From NCBI GenBank assembly GCA_903875225.1, contig CAIQVJ010000128.1, positions 21,724 through 85,723 on the forward strand: a DNA stretch of 64,000 bases. Reading direction: 5' to 3'. The position numbers were made by a program, and so were the translations under genes. Source of the DNA: an uncultured Pseudomonadota bacterium. GTDB taxonomy: Bacteria; Myxococcota_A; UBA796; SXON01. Below, in pieces: positions 25,123 to 33,889 of this stretch (positions are counted from its first letter, which is position 1; each line of letters begins with the position of its first letter). The notes under the pieces were generated by a model. That model had not been told where the DNA came from, made no database searches, and was given only the letters and a program-made list of their open reading frames with translations.

Positions 25123-27555
25123 TCACTCCACCGAGCGACAGAGCCTCGCGCCCACGTAGAGCGCCCGCGACTCGGGTGCATCCCCGAGTCGGAACGCCAC
25201 GCTCGCGCTTCGACGGTAGGCCGTGAACGCACCGCCACGCACCGACCGGTTGCTGCCGCCGGTCGCGCGCGGGAGGAAGCGCCCGTCCACGATGGTCGGC
25301 CCCTCCTGCCGATAGGCGTCCTTGCACCAATCCCGCACGTTGCCCGCCATCCCACGCACGCCGTAGGGCCCCTCGTCGATCGGGAAGCTGCCCACGACGG
25401 CGGGCGTCGGACCCTCGGGGTGGCTGTCGCACATGTTCGCGAAGGTGGGGTCGAGGTGGTCGCCCCAGGGGAACGGCCGCCCATCCACCCCTCGGGCAGC
25501 CTTCTCCCGCTCCAGCTCCCAGGGCAACCGCCATGGGAGGCCCGTCCGGGCGGCCTCCCACTGTGCAAACGCCGTCGCGCCGTGCCAGTCGATCATCATC
25601 GCGGGCCACTCGGCCTGCCAGGCGGAGCGCCCGTCCGTACGCAACTGGAACGTGCCGTCGGGATTGCGCGCGTACACGAGGTCGCCGAGGGCTCCCACCA
25701 CGGCGGGACGCTCGCGCGGAGCGAACCTCAGCGCGGCCTCCTCCTTGCCTTCGGCCACCAGCGCATTCAGGAACGCGATCCACTGGCGGTTGGTGATCGG
25801 GTACCGCTTCATCACGAAGCTGTCGAGCCACACGTTCTTTCGCGGCAGGCCCCCGGTGGCCTCCCGGTCGCCGCCCGAGATGAACCATCCCGCAGGCACG
25901 TAGCAGTCGTCCGGGCCCAGCTCTTCCTTCCGCAGCAGGCGGACCGGCCGCGGCTCGACCTCGCCCGGGGCGACGCCGTCCCAGTGCGCTTGCCGGCCGA
26001 TCCGCACCGGGTAGCGGGTGGGCGCGTAGCCCTCCTTCTTGATGACGACGATGTAGGAGCCCATCGCCACGTGCCACGCGCGCATCGGGGCCCGGCCAGG
26101 GCTGCGCACCAACTGGAGCGTGAGGCGGCGGTCGCGTTCCACGCACCGGTACACCTCGACGGCAGCCCCAGGCGGGTCTGTAGAGACCGCGAGCATGCCG
26201 TCCCCACGCAGCCAGTCGGCGTGCTGGCCGTTGTCGTGGGCACGCAACTGGCGCTCGGCACGCCAGAACTCGAGCGGGTCCCCGGCGGTCTCGGCCGCCG
26301 CCATGCGGAGCCGGTAGTGGTCTGCGAGCCGCGAATTCGCCTCGGGGAGCTCGGGATCCAACGAAAGTGCGGCCCGAAGCAACTGTACCCGTCGCACATC
26401 CTCGAGCGCCGCCTGCTGGGCGAGCTCCTCGGCCTCGTCCTCGAGATCCCAGAAACCGCGCTTGTCATCGACGGCGGCATGCCCGGGCACCCGGTTCGCG
26501 ATCGCCGCGGCCTGCTCCCTGGCGGTGCGCGCCCGCTCCGACAGCGTTCGAATGCGCACCTGCTGCTCCTCGGCCTCGCGCAGGAGCGCGACCGCCTTGG
26601 CCTGATCACGCGCGCCCTCCAGGTAGGCCTGGACCCCCGCGGCAAGCTCGCCAGCCTCGGGGAAGCGGTCTGCCGGGTTTCGCGCCATCGCCCGCTCGCA
26701 CAGGTCCACGAGGTGCTCCGGCGGGCTCGGCTTCTTGCCGATCTCTGGCGGATTGATGGAGCGGAGCACCCTGGGCAGCGGCGCCGGGGGGAACTTGCGC
26801 ACCTTCTCGAGCACCTCCTCGACGGTCTCCGCGTCGTAGGGGGGCACACCGGAGAGGATCTCATACAGGATCGCGCCCAGCGCGTAGACATCCGCCGTGA
26901 GCCCGGTGAGCTGGCCCCGAGCCTGCTCGGGCGGCATGTAGGAGGGCGTGCCGACCACAGACCCCATCGCCGTGGCGTGGGTGTCGGTGCTCCCGGGGCC
27001 GGTCAGGCCGCCGAGCTCCGAGTCGGTGCTGTCGAGCATCTTCGCGAGGCCCCAGTCCAGCACCAGCACCTCGCCGAACGCCCCCAGCATGATGTTGTCC
27101 GGCTTGAGATCCCGATGCACGACGTTTTTGGAGTGAGCGAAGGCCACGGCCTCGCACACCCTGTGAAACGCCTGGATCAAGCCTGGAAAGCTCCAAGAGC
27201 TGCTCGTAGTGCCCCAGCGCCCGTCTGTCGAGACGTGGTGCACCTCGGAGATGAGCGTCGTCAAGGTGACCCCCTTGACCTCCTTCATCGCAAAATACGG
27301 GCGACCATCCTCCGTGCTACCGAGGGCGTGCACCGGGACGATGCCCGGGTGCTCGAGCCTCGCCGTGATCCGGGCTTCCGCGACAAAGCGCGCGAGGAGG
27401 GAGGGATCCGCCACGAATTCGGTGCGCAGCAGCTTGATCGCAACGTCCCGGCGCAGGAGCTTGTCCCGGGCCCGGCGAACCTCGCCCATGCCCCCAGCGC
27501 CGAGCTCCCCCAGATCCTGGTATTCGGGGCTGGGATTTGGCAACGAACCCTTCAT
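25123..27555 (-). CDS. Serine/threonine protein kinase fused to a SUMF1/FGE-type domain
   Basis: Start taken at the ATG at 27555; a GTG at 27594 is also in frame. The 810-residue protein begins with a Hanks-type kinase. It has the glycine loop GELGAGGMGEV (16-26), VAIK with K41, catalytic HRDLKPDN with D149, DWG in place of the usual DFG, and GTPSYMPPEQ. A helical/coiled region (about 300-420) and a PEGA-like segment (STDPPGAAVEVYR) follow. The C-terminal 210 residues are a formylglycine-generating-enzyme/SUMF1-type fold (MKRYPITNRQW, MAGNVRDWCKD, RSVRGGAFTAYRRS). Such fusions are typical of Myxococcota and Planctomycetes. No transmembrane helix separates the parts. Confidence 0.88.
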   Translation of the reverse strand: MKGSLPNPSPEYQDLGELGAGGMGEVRRARDKLLRRDVAIKLLRTEFVADPSLLARFVAEARITARLEHPGIVPVHALGSTEDGRPYFAMKEVKGVTLTTLISEVHHVSTDGRWGTTSSSWSFPGLIQAFHRVCEAVAFAHSKNVVHRDLKPDNIMLGAFGEVLVLDWGLAKMLDSTDSELGGLTGPGSTDTHATAMGSVVGTPSYMPPEQARGQLTGLTADVYALGAILYEILSGVPPYDAETVEEVLEKVRKFPPAPLPRVLRSINPPEIGKKPSPPEHLVDLCERAMARNPADRFPEAGELAAGVQAYLEGARDQAKAVALLREAEEQQVRIRTLSERARTAREQAAAIANRVPGHAAVDDKRGFWDLEDEAEELAQQAALEDVRRVQLLRAALSLDPELPEANSRLADHYRLRMAAAETAGDPLEFWRAERQLRAHDNGQHADWLRGDGMLAVSTDPPGAAVEVYRCVERDRRLTLQLVRSPGRAPMRAWHVAMGSYIVVIKKEGYAPTRYPVRIGRQAHWDGVAPGEVEPRPVRLLRKEELGPDDCYVPAGWFISGGDREATGGLPRKNVWLDSFVMKRYPITNRQWIAFLNALVAEGKEEAALRFAPRERPAVVGALGDLVYARNPDGTFQLRTDGRSAWQAEWPAMMIDWHGATAFAQWEAARTGLPWRLPWELEREKAARGVDGRPFPWGDHLDPTFANMCDSHPEGPTPAVVGSFPIDEGPYGVRGMAGNVRDWCKDAYRQEGPTIVDGRFLPRATGGSNRSVRGGAFTAYRRSASVAFRLGDAPESRALYVGARLCRSVE

Positions 27556-27651
27556 TGACTCGCCGGAGAGGCCGGATCGTAACGCACTGCCCACCGCGAT
27601 TTCAGTGCAGCTGCGCGCGAGTCGCCCCGCCGCGCGTCCAGCGGATCGGGT

Positions 27652-29424
27652 TCACCTGCGGCGCCTCGTCACCAGCGCGCCCACGGCGACAAGGGCGCCG
27701 AGCCCGACAGGAGCGCTGGGAGCCGTGGAGCACGTGCCACACCCGAGCGCGTACTTGTCGCCGTCGTCCGGGGTGACCCCCGGGTCGTCCGTACCGGCGG
27801 TGTCCTCGGTGCCGGAGTCGGCAGTGTCGTCCGCGCCGGTGTCGTCCGGGGTCGCGGTGTCGTCTCCGCCGGTGTCGTCGATCACAGGGTCGGCGAGCCA
27901 GGTGTCGACCCTGCCGATCGAGTCCTCGCTGGTGTAGCGGGTGCCCACCGCGATCTCCCAGGCCTTCGTGGCGTCGTCGCCTGCGTCGTCGATCAGGAGT
28001 TGCCCGGTGATCGGGCTCGCGTAGAGCAGATCGAGGTGCGAGAGGTTCGCGGTGTAGCTGTCCGTGACCACCGCTCCCCGGCCCGTGAGCGCAGTCTCGT
28101 CGAGCGCGCTGGTCACGAACACGAGCCCGTCGGAGGGCCCGGTGATCTCGCCGAGCACGAGCGCGCCGGAGGCCAGCCCCTGCACCTCGTCGGCCGAGAT
28201 CCCGACGTCGATCAGGGCATCGCCGATCGCGTCGGCGAGCATCGTCGAGAAGGCGTCGAGCCCCTGGTAGAGCGCGTCGGCGAACACCGTGCCGTAGTAC
28301 TCGGTCACCATCGTCTCGTAGGAGGCCGGCATGAGCGGGTTCTCGCCCGCCATCAGGTAGAGCTCCACGCCGGGGTCGACCCCGTGGTGGTGCAGCTCGT
28401 CGATGAGGTTGCCCCCAGCGTCGATGGCCACGTCGATGCCGTCGGACTTGGAGTAGAACCCGGTCCCCCCCTCGTACGTCGTGTACCAGTCCTGCTGGCT
28501 CGCGTAGGTGCCGAGCCAGGGCATCTGGCCGGGGAGCGTGTAGTCCTGCCGCGCGAGGAGCTGGCGCTGGCCGGGGAAGAGGTCCGCACCGTCGGGCAGG
28601 AAGTCCTGATCGGTGAGGGCAGACGAGCCGAACGGGTTCGAGGTGGTGTAGGGGTAGTAGTCCGACCAGGACGACGGAGAGAACGCGGTGTCTGCGTCGA
28701 GCGACATCTCGTTGCCCGAGCTCCACCGGTACGCGGTGTCGATCCCGCCGAGCGGCGTCGCGATGAAGACCGCACGCCGGACGGAGCCGTCGTAGGGGGT
28801 GCCCACGCTCGCGTAGGCGGTGGCTGTGTCCGTCGTGCCCCAGGTGCCGCTCGCCGTGTTCGAGAGGTACACGGCGGTCGCGATGCCCCCCTTGGAGTGG
28901 CTGACGATGTCGACGTGATCGGCGCCCGTGCGCGCCTTGACGACGGCGACGGCGTCCGCCACGAGCTCGGCTTGCTGAAACACGTCCCCGTGCGGGTGGG
29001 GGAACGTGATCGCGAACACCGGGCGGAAGGCGTAGTCAAAGTGGCTCGCCATCGTGATGAAGCCCCGGCTGGCGTTGTCGCCGGCACCGGGCACGAACAG
29101 GATCGGCGTGCCGGTGGCGAGCCCGATGTCGGGCCCGACGTGCAGCAGGAACGTCCCGGAGTCCGGCTCGGAGGTGCCGAAGCAGGTCGCGATCCACGGC
29201 GCGTAGAAGTCGCTGGTGGGCCAGGCGGTCTCCGAGTTGTAGGTCACGGGCCCGAAGAGCGTGGTGTCCGGATCCCGATACCGGGCGATCTCCGCCCACA
29301 GTCGGACCGATCCATCGTCGGTGTAGGTCTCGGTGCCCGTGTACGCGTGCTCGGCGGAGGCGGGGTCGAACCCGGAAGTGGCGTGGGCGGGAGCGGAGAG
29401 GGCGAGCAGCGTGAGCGTGAGCAT
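27652..29424 (-). CDS. Secreted alpha/beta-hydrolase (lipase/esterase) with MYXO-CTERM-like tail
   Basis: Start taken at the ATG at 29424, preceded by GGGAG. The 590-residue product has a short uncharged signal peptide (MLTLTLLALSAPAHA). The alpha/beta-hydrolase core has the oxyanion strand TPILFVPGAGDNASRG and the nucleophile elbow VDIVSHSKGGIA. The elbow serine lies in SHSKG rather than GHSxG. Core layout resembles class 2/PGAP1-like lipases. A DTGGDDTATPDDTGADDT linker leads to CGTCSTAP, a hydrophobic helix and TRRRR, a probable surface anchor. It is the last gene of a three-gene operon, 53 bases after the alpha/beta-hydrolase lipoprotein gene. The substrate is not established. Confidence 0.8.
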   Translation of the reverse strand: MLTLTLLALSAPAHATSGFDPASAEHAYTGTETYTDDGSVRLWAEIARYRDPDTTLFGPVTYNSETAWPTSDFYAPWIATCFGTSEPDSGTFLLHVGPDIGLATGTPILFVPGAGDNASRGFITMASHFDYAFRPVFAITFPHPHGDVFQQAELVADAVAVVKARTGADHVDIVSHSKGGIATAVYLSNTASGTWGTTDTATAYASVGTPYDGSVRRAVFIATPLGGIDTAYRWSSGNEMSLDADTAFSPSSWSDYYPYTTSNPFGSSALTDQDFLPDGADLFPGQRQLLARQDYTLPGQMPWLGTYASQQDWYTTYEGGTGFYSKSDGIDVAIDAGGNLIDELHHHGVDPGVELYLMAGENPLMPASYETMVTEYYGTVFADALYQGLDAFSTMLADAIGDALIDVGISADEVQGLASGALVLGEITGPSDGLVFVTSALDETALTGRGAVVTDSYTANLSHLDLLYASPITGQLLIDDAGDDATKAWEIAVGTRYTSEDSIGRVDTWLADPVIDDTGGDDTATPDDTGADDTADSGTEDTAGTDDPGVTPDDGDKYALGCGTCSTAPSAPVGLGALVAVGALVTRRRR

Positions 29425-29477
29425 GAAGACTCCCGATGAGGAATTCCGGACTACCCTGCCGCTCGCGGCGAGCACGC

Positions 29478-30476
29478 TCACGATCCGTCCCCGAGGAACC
29501 GGTCCACGGCAGCGTTGAACCCCCGCGGGTCGTCGTGGTGCACGGTGTGCCCGGCGCCCGGCAGGATGACCAGCTCCGAATCGGGGATGCGGCGGGCAGC
29601 CTCCTCCCCGATCGAGCGCGTGGTGCCGCCGGTGAACACCGGGTTCGGGATGAGGTGGTCGTCGCTGCCGAACACGATCAGCGTGGGGGCGGCGATCCCG
29701 GGCAGGCGGTTCCAGACCGGGAAATCGATCATGCCGGCGATCGATCGGGAGACAGCCACGCTGGTGGCGGCGAACGAGGGGCTGTGGCCCATGCGCACGC
29801 GCTCCTCGATCAGGCGCTCGACGCCGTCGTCGTGGTGGTTGAACACCGTAGCGACGAAGTTGGCGCGGATCTCGTCCTCCCCCGCCTCCATGGCGCGGGT
29901 CTCGGTCCACCACGACTTCATGAACTGCCCGGTGCCGGGCGAGAAGCGCTCGATGCCCGCAGGTGCGGCCAGTACGAGCTTCTCGACGCGCTCGGGGTGC
30001 GTGAGCGCCAGGGTCATCGCGATCTGCCCGCCCATCGAGTGCCCGAACACGACCGCGCGTGGGGCCCACACCGCAGCCATCCAGTCGGCCACGATCTCGG
30101 CGTACCAGGGCGGGGTGTACGGCGCGTCGGGGTGACCGGACTGCCCGAAGCCGGGCAGATCGAGCGCGAGCACCCGGTGGTGCCTGGCCAGGTGCGGGAT
30201 CTGGTACTCCCAGAAGCTCGAGTAGCTGGACAACCCGTGGATCAGGACGATGGTGCTCGCGCTGTTTCCCGAGGGCGGCGCGTCGGGAGGGTCCCCCGAG
30301 TCGAGGTACGCGATGTCGATCCCGTGCACGGTCACGTGCTGGACCGGCAGAGGGCTCCAGATCTCGGCGGGCTGCATCGGGCCCTTGGCGGCATATCGGG
30401 GAGCACAGGCCCCCTGCATTGCTGCAAGTGCGAGGAGCCCGGGGACGGCGGCGAAGCGAAGTGCGCGGGGCAGCAT
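29478..30476 (-). CDS. Alpha/beta-hydrolase lipoprotein
   Basis: Start chosen at the ATG at 30476, which shares its A with the upstream TGA (TGATG). The 332-residue protein has a lipoprotein signal (GLLALAAMQGAC). The alpha/beta-hydrolase fold shows the oxyanion motif LIHGLSSYSSFW, nucleophile GHSMGG, acid FGSDDHLIP and catalytic His in GAGHTVHHDD. This is a complete triad of an esterase, lipase or related hydrolase. The lipid anchor places it on a membrane facing the periplasm or outside. It lies between the porin-like gene and the anchored lipase gene, which suggests stepwise breakdown of an imported ester. The substrate is inference. Confidence 0.85.
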   Translation of the reverse strand: MLPRALRFAAVPGLLALAAMQGACAPRYAAKGPMQPAEIWSPLPVQHVTVHGIDIAYLDSGDPPDAPPSGNSASTIVLIHGLSSYSSFWEYQIPHLARHHRVLALDLPGFGQSGHPDAPYTPPWYAEIVADWMAAVWAPRAVVFGHSMGGQIAMTLALTHPERVEKLVLAAPAGIERFSPGTGQFMKSWWTETRAMEAGEDEIRANFVATVFNHHDDGVERLIEERVRMGHSPSFAATSVAVSRSIAGMIDFPVWNRLPGIAAPTLIVFGSDDHLIPNPVFTGGTTRSIGEEAARRIPDSELVILPGAGHTVHHDDPRGFNAAVDRFLGDGS

Positions 30477-32122
30477 CAGATCACGATCCACTGGAACGAG
30501 GTGTAGACGACCCAGGGGTTCCGGGCAAATGCCGCCTGGCCCGGCGACGCTGCGTCGAGCAGGACGGCCCCTGCCAGACCGAGGGTCGAGAGCGGGAACG
30601 GGTGGCCGGACACCCGCGCGTTGAGCTCGGCTCCGTGCCCGCCCGCGGCGGTCGCCGCCTGGGCATAGCCGCCGCCCGCCGTGACGGTGAGCTTGTTGGG
30701 CAGCGGATCGTAGCCCACGCTGCCGGAGAGCCCGACGAGCCCGCCGCCCGCGTTGGAGGGATCGTAGACCACCGCGACCTGCCGGTTGATCGAGGTCGGG
30801 TCGGGGAAGAGCAGCATGCAGCCGTGCGTGGTCCACGACGACGCCGCGATGCCGTAGCTGTTGCCGGTCATGACCCCGCCGTAGGCCTGGCCGTCGCCAT
30901 GGCCCGCGGCCCCCGCGGTGTCGGCCGAGGTGTAGAGCGCCTCCGCGCGGATCACGCTGCCGGCGCCGGCTGCATATCGAAAGCGTGCCTCGACATCGGC
31001 GAGCACGCCGAGCACCGGCACGTCCTTCTTGCGGTCCAGCACGTAGAGCCGACCGGTGTCGAGGAACACGTTCCCCGTCGCCCCGAACCGCCCGTTGTCG
31101 AGCCCCGGGTCGTACCCCACATCCCCGCCGAACCAGCCGAGCGCCGCAGACGTCTCCGGCGCGACCTCGGTGCTCGTCGCGCTGGTGTCCGTGCGCAGGT
31201 CGAGCCGCGGCCCGCCCTGCATCCCGGAGAGCGCGCTGGTCGGCCCGCTGCCGAGCACCCCCGCGGCACCCCCCGCGCGGTCGCGCAGGTACCAGGCGTG
31301 CGCGCCGATCCGGACGGCGTAGGCCGGGCGCCACTCCGCGTCTGCCATCCAGAGCGTGATGTCGTCTGCGGTGGCGAGGCCCTGCTCATAGAGCGTGTAG
31401 GCCCCCGCGCGGTAGCGGAGCACGTTGTTCTGCACACCGTAGAGCGTCAGCCCCGCGGCCTCCGTGCCGAAGAACAGCAGGTGACCGCCCGAGCGCGTGA
31501 GATCATCGAGCTTCGCGGTGTCGGGATCGTAGACCCCATCGCCCACGAACTGCAGCCCGGCCACCAGATCGGCGCTGGTGCCCTTCCCCGCGGCCTTCGA
31601 GCCCCCGGGCCCCCAGAGCTTGAACTTGCCGTACAGGCGGCGCGTCTGCAGGTTCACCTGATCTGCGCCGAACGCCCCGCCGGTGTTGCCGCCCGTGCCG
31701 TAGGAGGAATCCCCCCACGCGAAGTCGATCTCGAACGCGGCGCCGAGCGTCGCGCGCCCGTCGAGCAGCTTCGGCCGGTACTTGAAGAACGTGCTCGCCC
31801 GCTGCTCGGTCGCGAACCCGACGATCTCGCCCTTGTCCTGGACGGTCGTGGAGTTCAGCCCCCCGAGCGTCCCGACGATCTGCCCGTTCACGTAGGCCGA
31901 GCTGGTGGTGATGTTCGAGACCGTGGGCTTCACGTCGAGGATGCCGACGAACTCGAGGCCGGTCTTCGGGGGCGTGGCGACGGGCACCACCTCGGGCTCG
32001 GCGTCGTCTGCGTCGAGCACGTGTGCTGCCTGCTCGCCGGTTCCGGGCCATTCGGGGGTCTGGGCCCTGGCGGGCGAGAGCAGCGTGGCAAGGTAGAGGA
32101 GCAAGGGGGTCCGGGGGCGCAT
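30476..32122 (-). CDS. Outer-membrane beta-barrel (porin-like) protein
   Basis: Start taken at the ATG at 32122, giving a signal peptide (MRPRTPLLLYLATLLSPARAQ). The frame is open to 32203, but that part is not signal-like and contains the operator repeats. The 548-residue product is rich in alternating polar/hydrophobic beta strands, Gly and aromatic residues, and ends WVVYTSFQWIVI, a barrel-type C-terminus. It loosely resembles alginate-export-like porins, but I cannot name a family. No Shine-Dalgarno sequence is visible before the ATG. It is the first gene of a three-gene operon with two hydrolases, so it may serve in uptake of their products. Confidence 0.65.
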   Translation of the reverse strand: MRPRTPLLLYLATLLSPARAQTPEWPGTGEQAAHVLDADDAEPEVVPVATPPKTGLEFVGILDVKPTVSNITTSSAYVNGQIVGTLGGLNSTTVQDKGEIVGFATEQRASTFFKYRPKLLDGRATLGAAFEIDFAWGDSSYGTGGNTGGAFGADQVNLQTRRLYGKFKLWGPGGSKAAGKGTSADLVAGLQFVGDGVYDPDTAKLDDLTRSGGHLLFFGTEAAGLTLYGVQNNVLRYRAGAYTLYEQGLATADDITLWMADAEWRPAYAVRIGAHAWYLRDRAGGAAGVLGSGPTSALSGMQGGPRLDLRTDTSATSTEVAPETSAALGWFGGDVGYDPGLDNGRFGATGNVFLDTGRLYVLDRKKDVPVLGVLADVEARFRYAAGAGSVIRAEALYTSADTAGAAGHGDGQAYGGVMTGNSYGIAASSWTTHGCMLLFPDPTSINRQVAVVYDPSNAGGGLVGLSGSVGYDPLPNKLTVTAGGGYAQAATAAGGHGAELNARVSGHPFPLSTLGLAGAVLLDAASPGQAAFARNPWVVYTSFQWIVI

Positions 32123-32124
32123 GC

Positions 32125-32153
32125 ATGTTGTAGCGCAACATCGAAAATGTTGC
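32125..32153. promoter_or_regulatory. Three phased half-sites (operator candidate) at the porin start
   Basis: The sequence reads ATGTTG-N5-CAACAT-N5-ATGTTG(C). Three alternating half-sites sit exactly 11 bases apart (32125, 32136, 32147), about one helical turn. The right-hand pair forms the perfect inverted repeat GCAACAT-N5-ATGTTGC (32135-32153). It ends three bases before the presumed ATG of the porin gene, so a bound dimer would block initiation. The regulator is unknown. Confidence 0.6.
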
Positions 32154-32243
32154 AAGACGACAATTGCAGAAACCGCTGGATCGGCAGTGCTACGCCGGGG
32201 CAATCACCCGGGTACTCCCGGCCAGGCGTAAGGTACTCCCCCG

Positions 32244-33245
32244 TCAGCGGGCGCTGGGCACCGACCTCGCGAGCCGCAAGCCGCGATCGAACTGGGTGCT
32301 TCCCCGAAACGTGGCCAGCCGACTGGCGACGCTGACGCGAGCAGCGTCGTCACTGAAGCTCCCACCCCGGAGGACCACCGTTGAACCCGACTCGGGACCC
32401 GTCGGGTCAGTCACAGCGTCCGAGGAGTAGGCTTCGTACCAGTCCTGCGTCCACTCCCAGACGTTGCCGCTCATGTCGTAGATCCCGCAGGCGTTCGGTG
32501 CCAGGCCGGCCACAGGGTTCGAGTTGCCGCCGCTGTTCCCCGAGAACCAGCCCACGTCGGACCCAGTGTCGGAGCCTGCGTGCTGGAGGTCTGTCCCACA
32601 GCGCGCGGCGCCCTCCCATTCCGCCTCTGTCGGGAGCCGATAGCCGGCGCAGTCGTAGGGGTCGACGGCGACGCTGCAAAAGACACCCGATTCGCCCATC
32701 GTGCACGTGTAGCATTCCTCGATCCCCTCGGCGTCGGACATCGCGTTGGCATACGCAGCCGCCTCGTGCTGATTCACGTTCTCGACCGGGCAGTCTCCGG
32801 CGGTGCACCCGTCGGTCGAGGGGTTGTACCCCATGACGGCCAGGAACTGGTCCTCCGTGACCTCGGTCACGCCAACATGGTAGTCGTGGGTCAACGTGAC
32901 GGTGTGGACCTCAAACCCGTCGTCGGGTTGGCCCGGGGTGTCACCCATGTCGAAGGTGCTGGCGGGGACCACCACGAATCCCGCGACCGCGCCGGTGTCC
33001 GTGTCGGTGTCGGTGTCGGTGTCCGTGTCCGTGTCCGTGTCCGTGTCCGTGTCGGTGTCCGTGTCCGTGTCCGTGTCGCTGTCGGTGTCGGTGTCGGTGT
33101 CGGTGTCCGTGTCCGTGTCCGACTCGGTGTCGGTGTCCGTGTCCGTGTCCGCGTGGGTGTCCGTATCCGCCGCCCGGGAGGTGTCCCCCGGGGTCTGCGG
33201 AGCGCATGCAGTGACTGTGAACAGGGCGATTGGGAGGGTGAACAT
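32244..33245 (-). CDS. SUMF1/FGE-domain lipoprotein with (Asp-Thr)n linker
   Basis: Start taken at the ATG at 33245, giving a short uncharged lipoprotein signal (MFTLPIALFTVTAC). An upstream start at 33302 is possible. The 333-residue product has a linker of about 58 residues that is almost pure Asp-Thr. A formylglycine-generating-enzyme-sulfatase domain follows (about 90-330), with TFDMGDTPGQPDDGFEVHTV, GYRLPTEAEWEGAARCG, MSGNVWEWTQDWYE and RGGSF. Many such domains in exported bacterial proteins are binding or structural rather than catalytic, so enzymatic activity is not claimed. The protein probably sits on the cell surface, held away from the lipid anchor by the acidic linker. Confidence 0.85.
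   Translation of the reverse strand: MFTLPIALFTVTACAPQTPGDTSRAADTDTHADTDTDTDTESDTDTDTDTDTDTDSDTDTDTDTDTDTDTDTDTDTDTDTDTDTGAVAGFVVVPASTFDMGDTPGQPDDGFEVHTVTLTHDYHVGVTEVTEDQFLAVMGYNPSTDGCTAGDCPVENVNQHEAAAYANAMSDAEGIEECYTCTMGESGVFCSVAVDPYDCAGYRLPTEAEWEGAARCGTDLQHAGSDTGSDVGWFSGNSGGNSNPVAGLAPNACGIYDMSGNVWEWTQDWYEAYSSDAVTDPTGPESGSTVVLRGGSFSDDAARVSVASRLATFRGSTQFDRGLRLARSVPSAR
32995..33168. repeat. Hexanucleotide tandem repeat encoding (Asp-Thr)n
   Basis: About 29 hexamers of the form GTGTC(C/G), with a few variants (GACTCG, GCGTGG, GTATCC, GTGTCGCTGTCG). Read on the minus strand they give GACACG/GACACC and encode Asp-Thr pairs. Because the unit is six bases, slippage would change linker length without a frameshift. 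A shorter, more degenerate Asp-Ala/Asp-Thr array encodes the linker of the next gene at about 33767-33832. Confidence 0.9.
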
Positions 33246-33346
33246 CGCGCCCAATCTAATGGGCCGCGATCGAGTGGGTGCAGTTGAGGCCCCTTCCGAC
33301 AACCGGGGCGCGGGTCCCTGGGTGAGCCATTTCCCTCAACGCCTGT

Positions 33347-33889
33347 CTATTCCGCGCGATAAACCTGCACATTGTCCCCTGCGGCGAGCCCGTCTCCCTG
33401 CGTCGAGCCAAAGCCCCCAGCCGGGGTCGGGGCGGTGAAGCCGTAGTCCGGGTCCACCTGCACGACCTCGTACGTGAGCGTGCTGCCCGCCACCTGCCAG
33501 ATGCCGTCCGCAGTCGCTGTGTAGGGCGCCGACTGGGTGAGCGTGATGGTTCCGGGGAGCGTGGCCGTCGAGGTCGAGAACGTGCCCTGGAGCGTGCCTG
33601 TCTGGCCATCCTGGTCGGTGGCCGTGACGGTGTAGCTGCTGTCCGCGTTGAACGACGCGTGGATCGCCGCGTAGTTGAACGGGTCGCCTGCGAGCAGCGG
33701 CGCGAGGTCGGCCCCGGCCGAGACCCAGTTGCCGACGATGCTCTGCACCCCGGGATCCGTGTCGGCGTCGCTGTCCGAGTCGGCGTCCGCGTCGGTGTCG
33801 GTGTCGGTGTCGGCATCGGCCGAGGTGTCGAGGGGGCTCGTGTCCGTCGCGTCATCCGGAGCACAGGCGAGGAGGGCGAAGAGGATCAT
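33347..33889 (-). CDS. Small lipoprotein with DT/DA linker, last gene of the PHA operon
   Basis: The ATG at 33889 overlaps the TGA of the acyl-CoA ligase gene (ATGA), so translation is probably coupled. The 180-residue product opens with a very short lipobox signal (MILFALLAC) and an acidic Asp-Thr/Asp-Ala/Asp-Ser linker (about 15-48). The remaining 130-residue beta-rich domain contains IVGNWVSAG, FNADSSYTVTATDQDGQTG and YEVVQVDPDYGF. The domain resembles lipocalin-like or META-like small exported folds in general pattern (GxW start, beta strands), but no family is certain. An exported protein coupled to cytoplasmic PHA genes is unexpected. Confidence 0.7.
   Translation of the reverse strand: MILFALLACAPDDATDTSPLDTSADADTDTDTDADADSDSDADTDPGVQSIVGNWVSAGADLAPLLAGDPFNYAAIHASFNADSSYTVTATDQDGQTGTLQGTFSTSTATLPGTITLTQSAPYTATADGIWQVAGSTLTYEVVQVDPDYGFTAPTPAGGFGSTQGDGLAAGDNVQVYRAE

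Noticed and set aside
32995..33168. Possible CRISPR array
   Set aside because: The repeats are contiguous hexamers with no spacers, and they encode an Asp-Thr linker.
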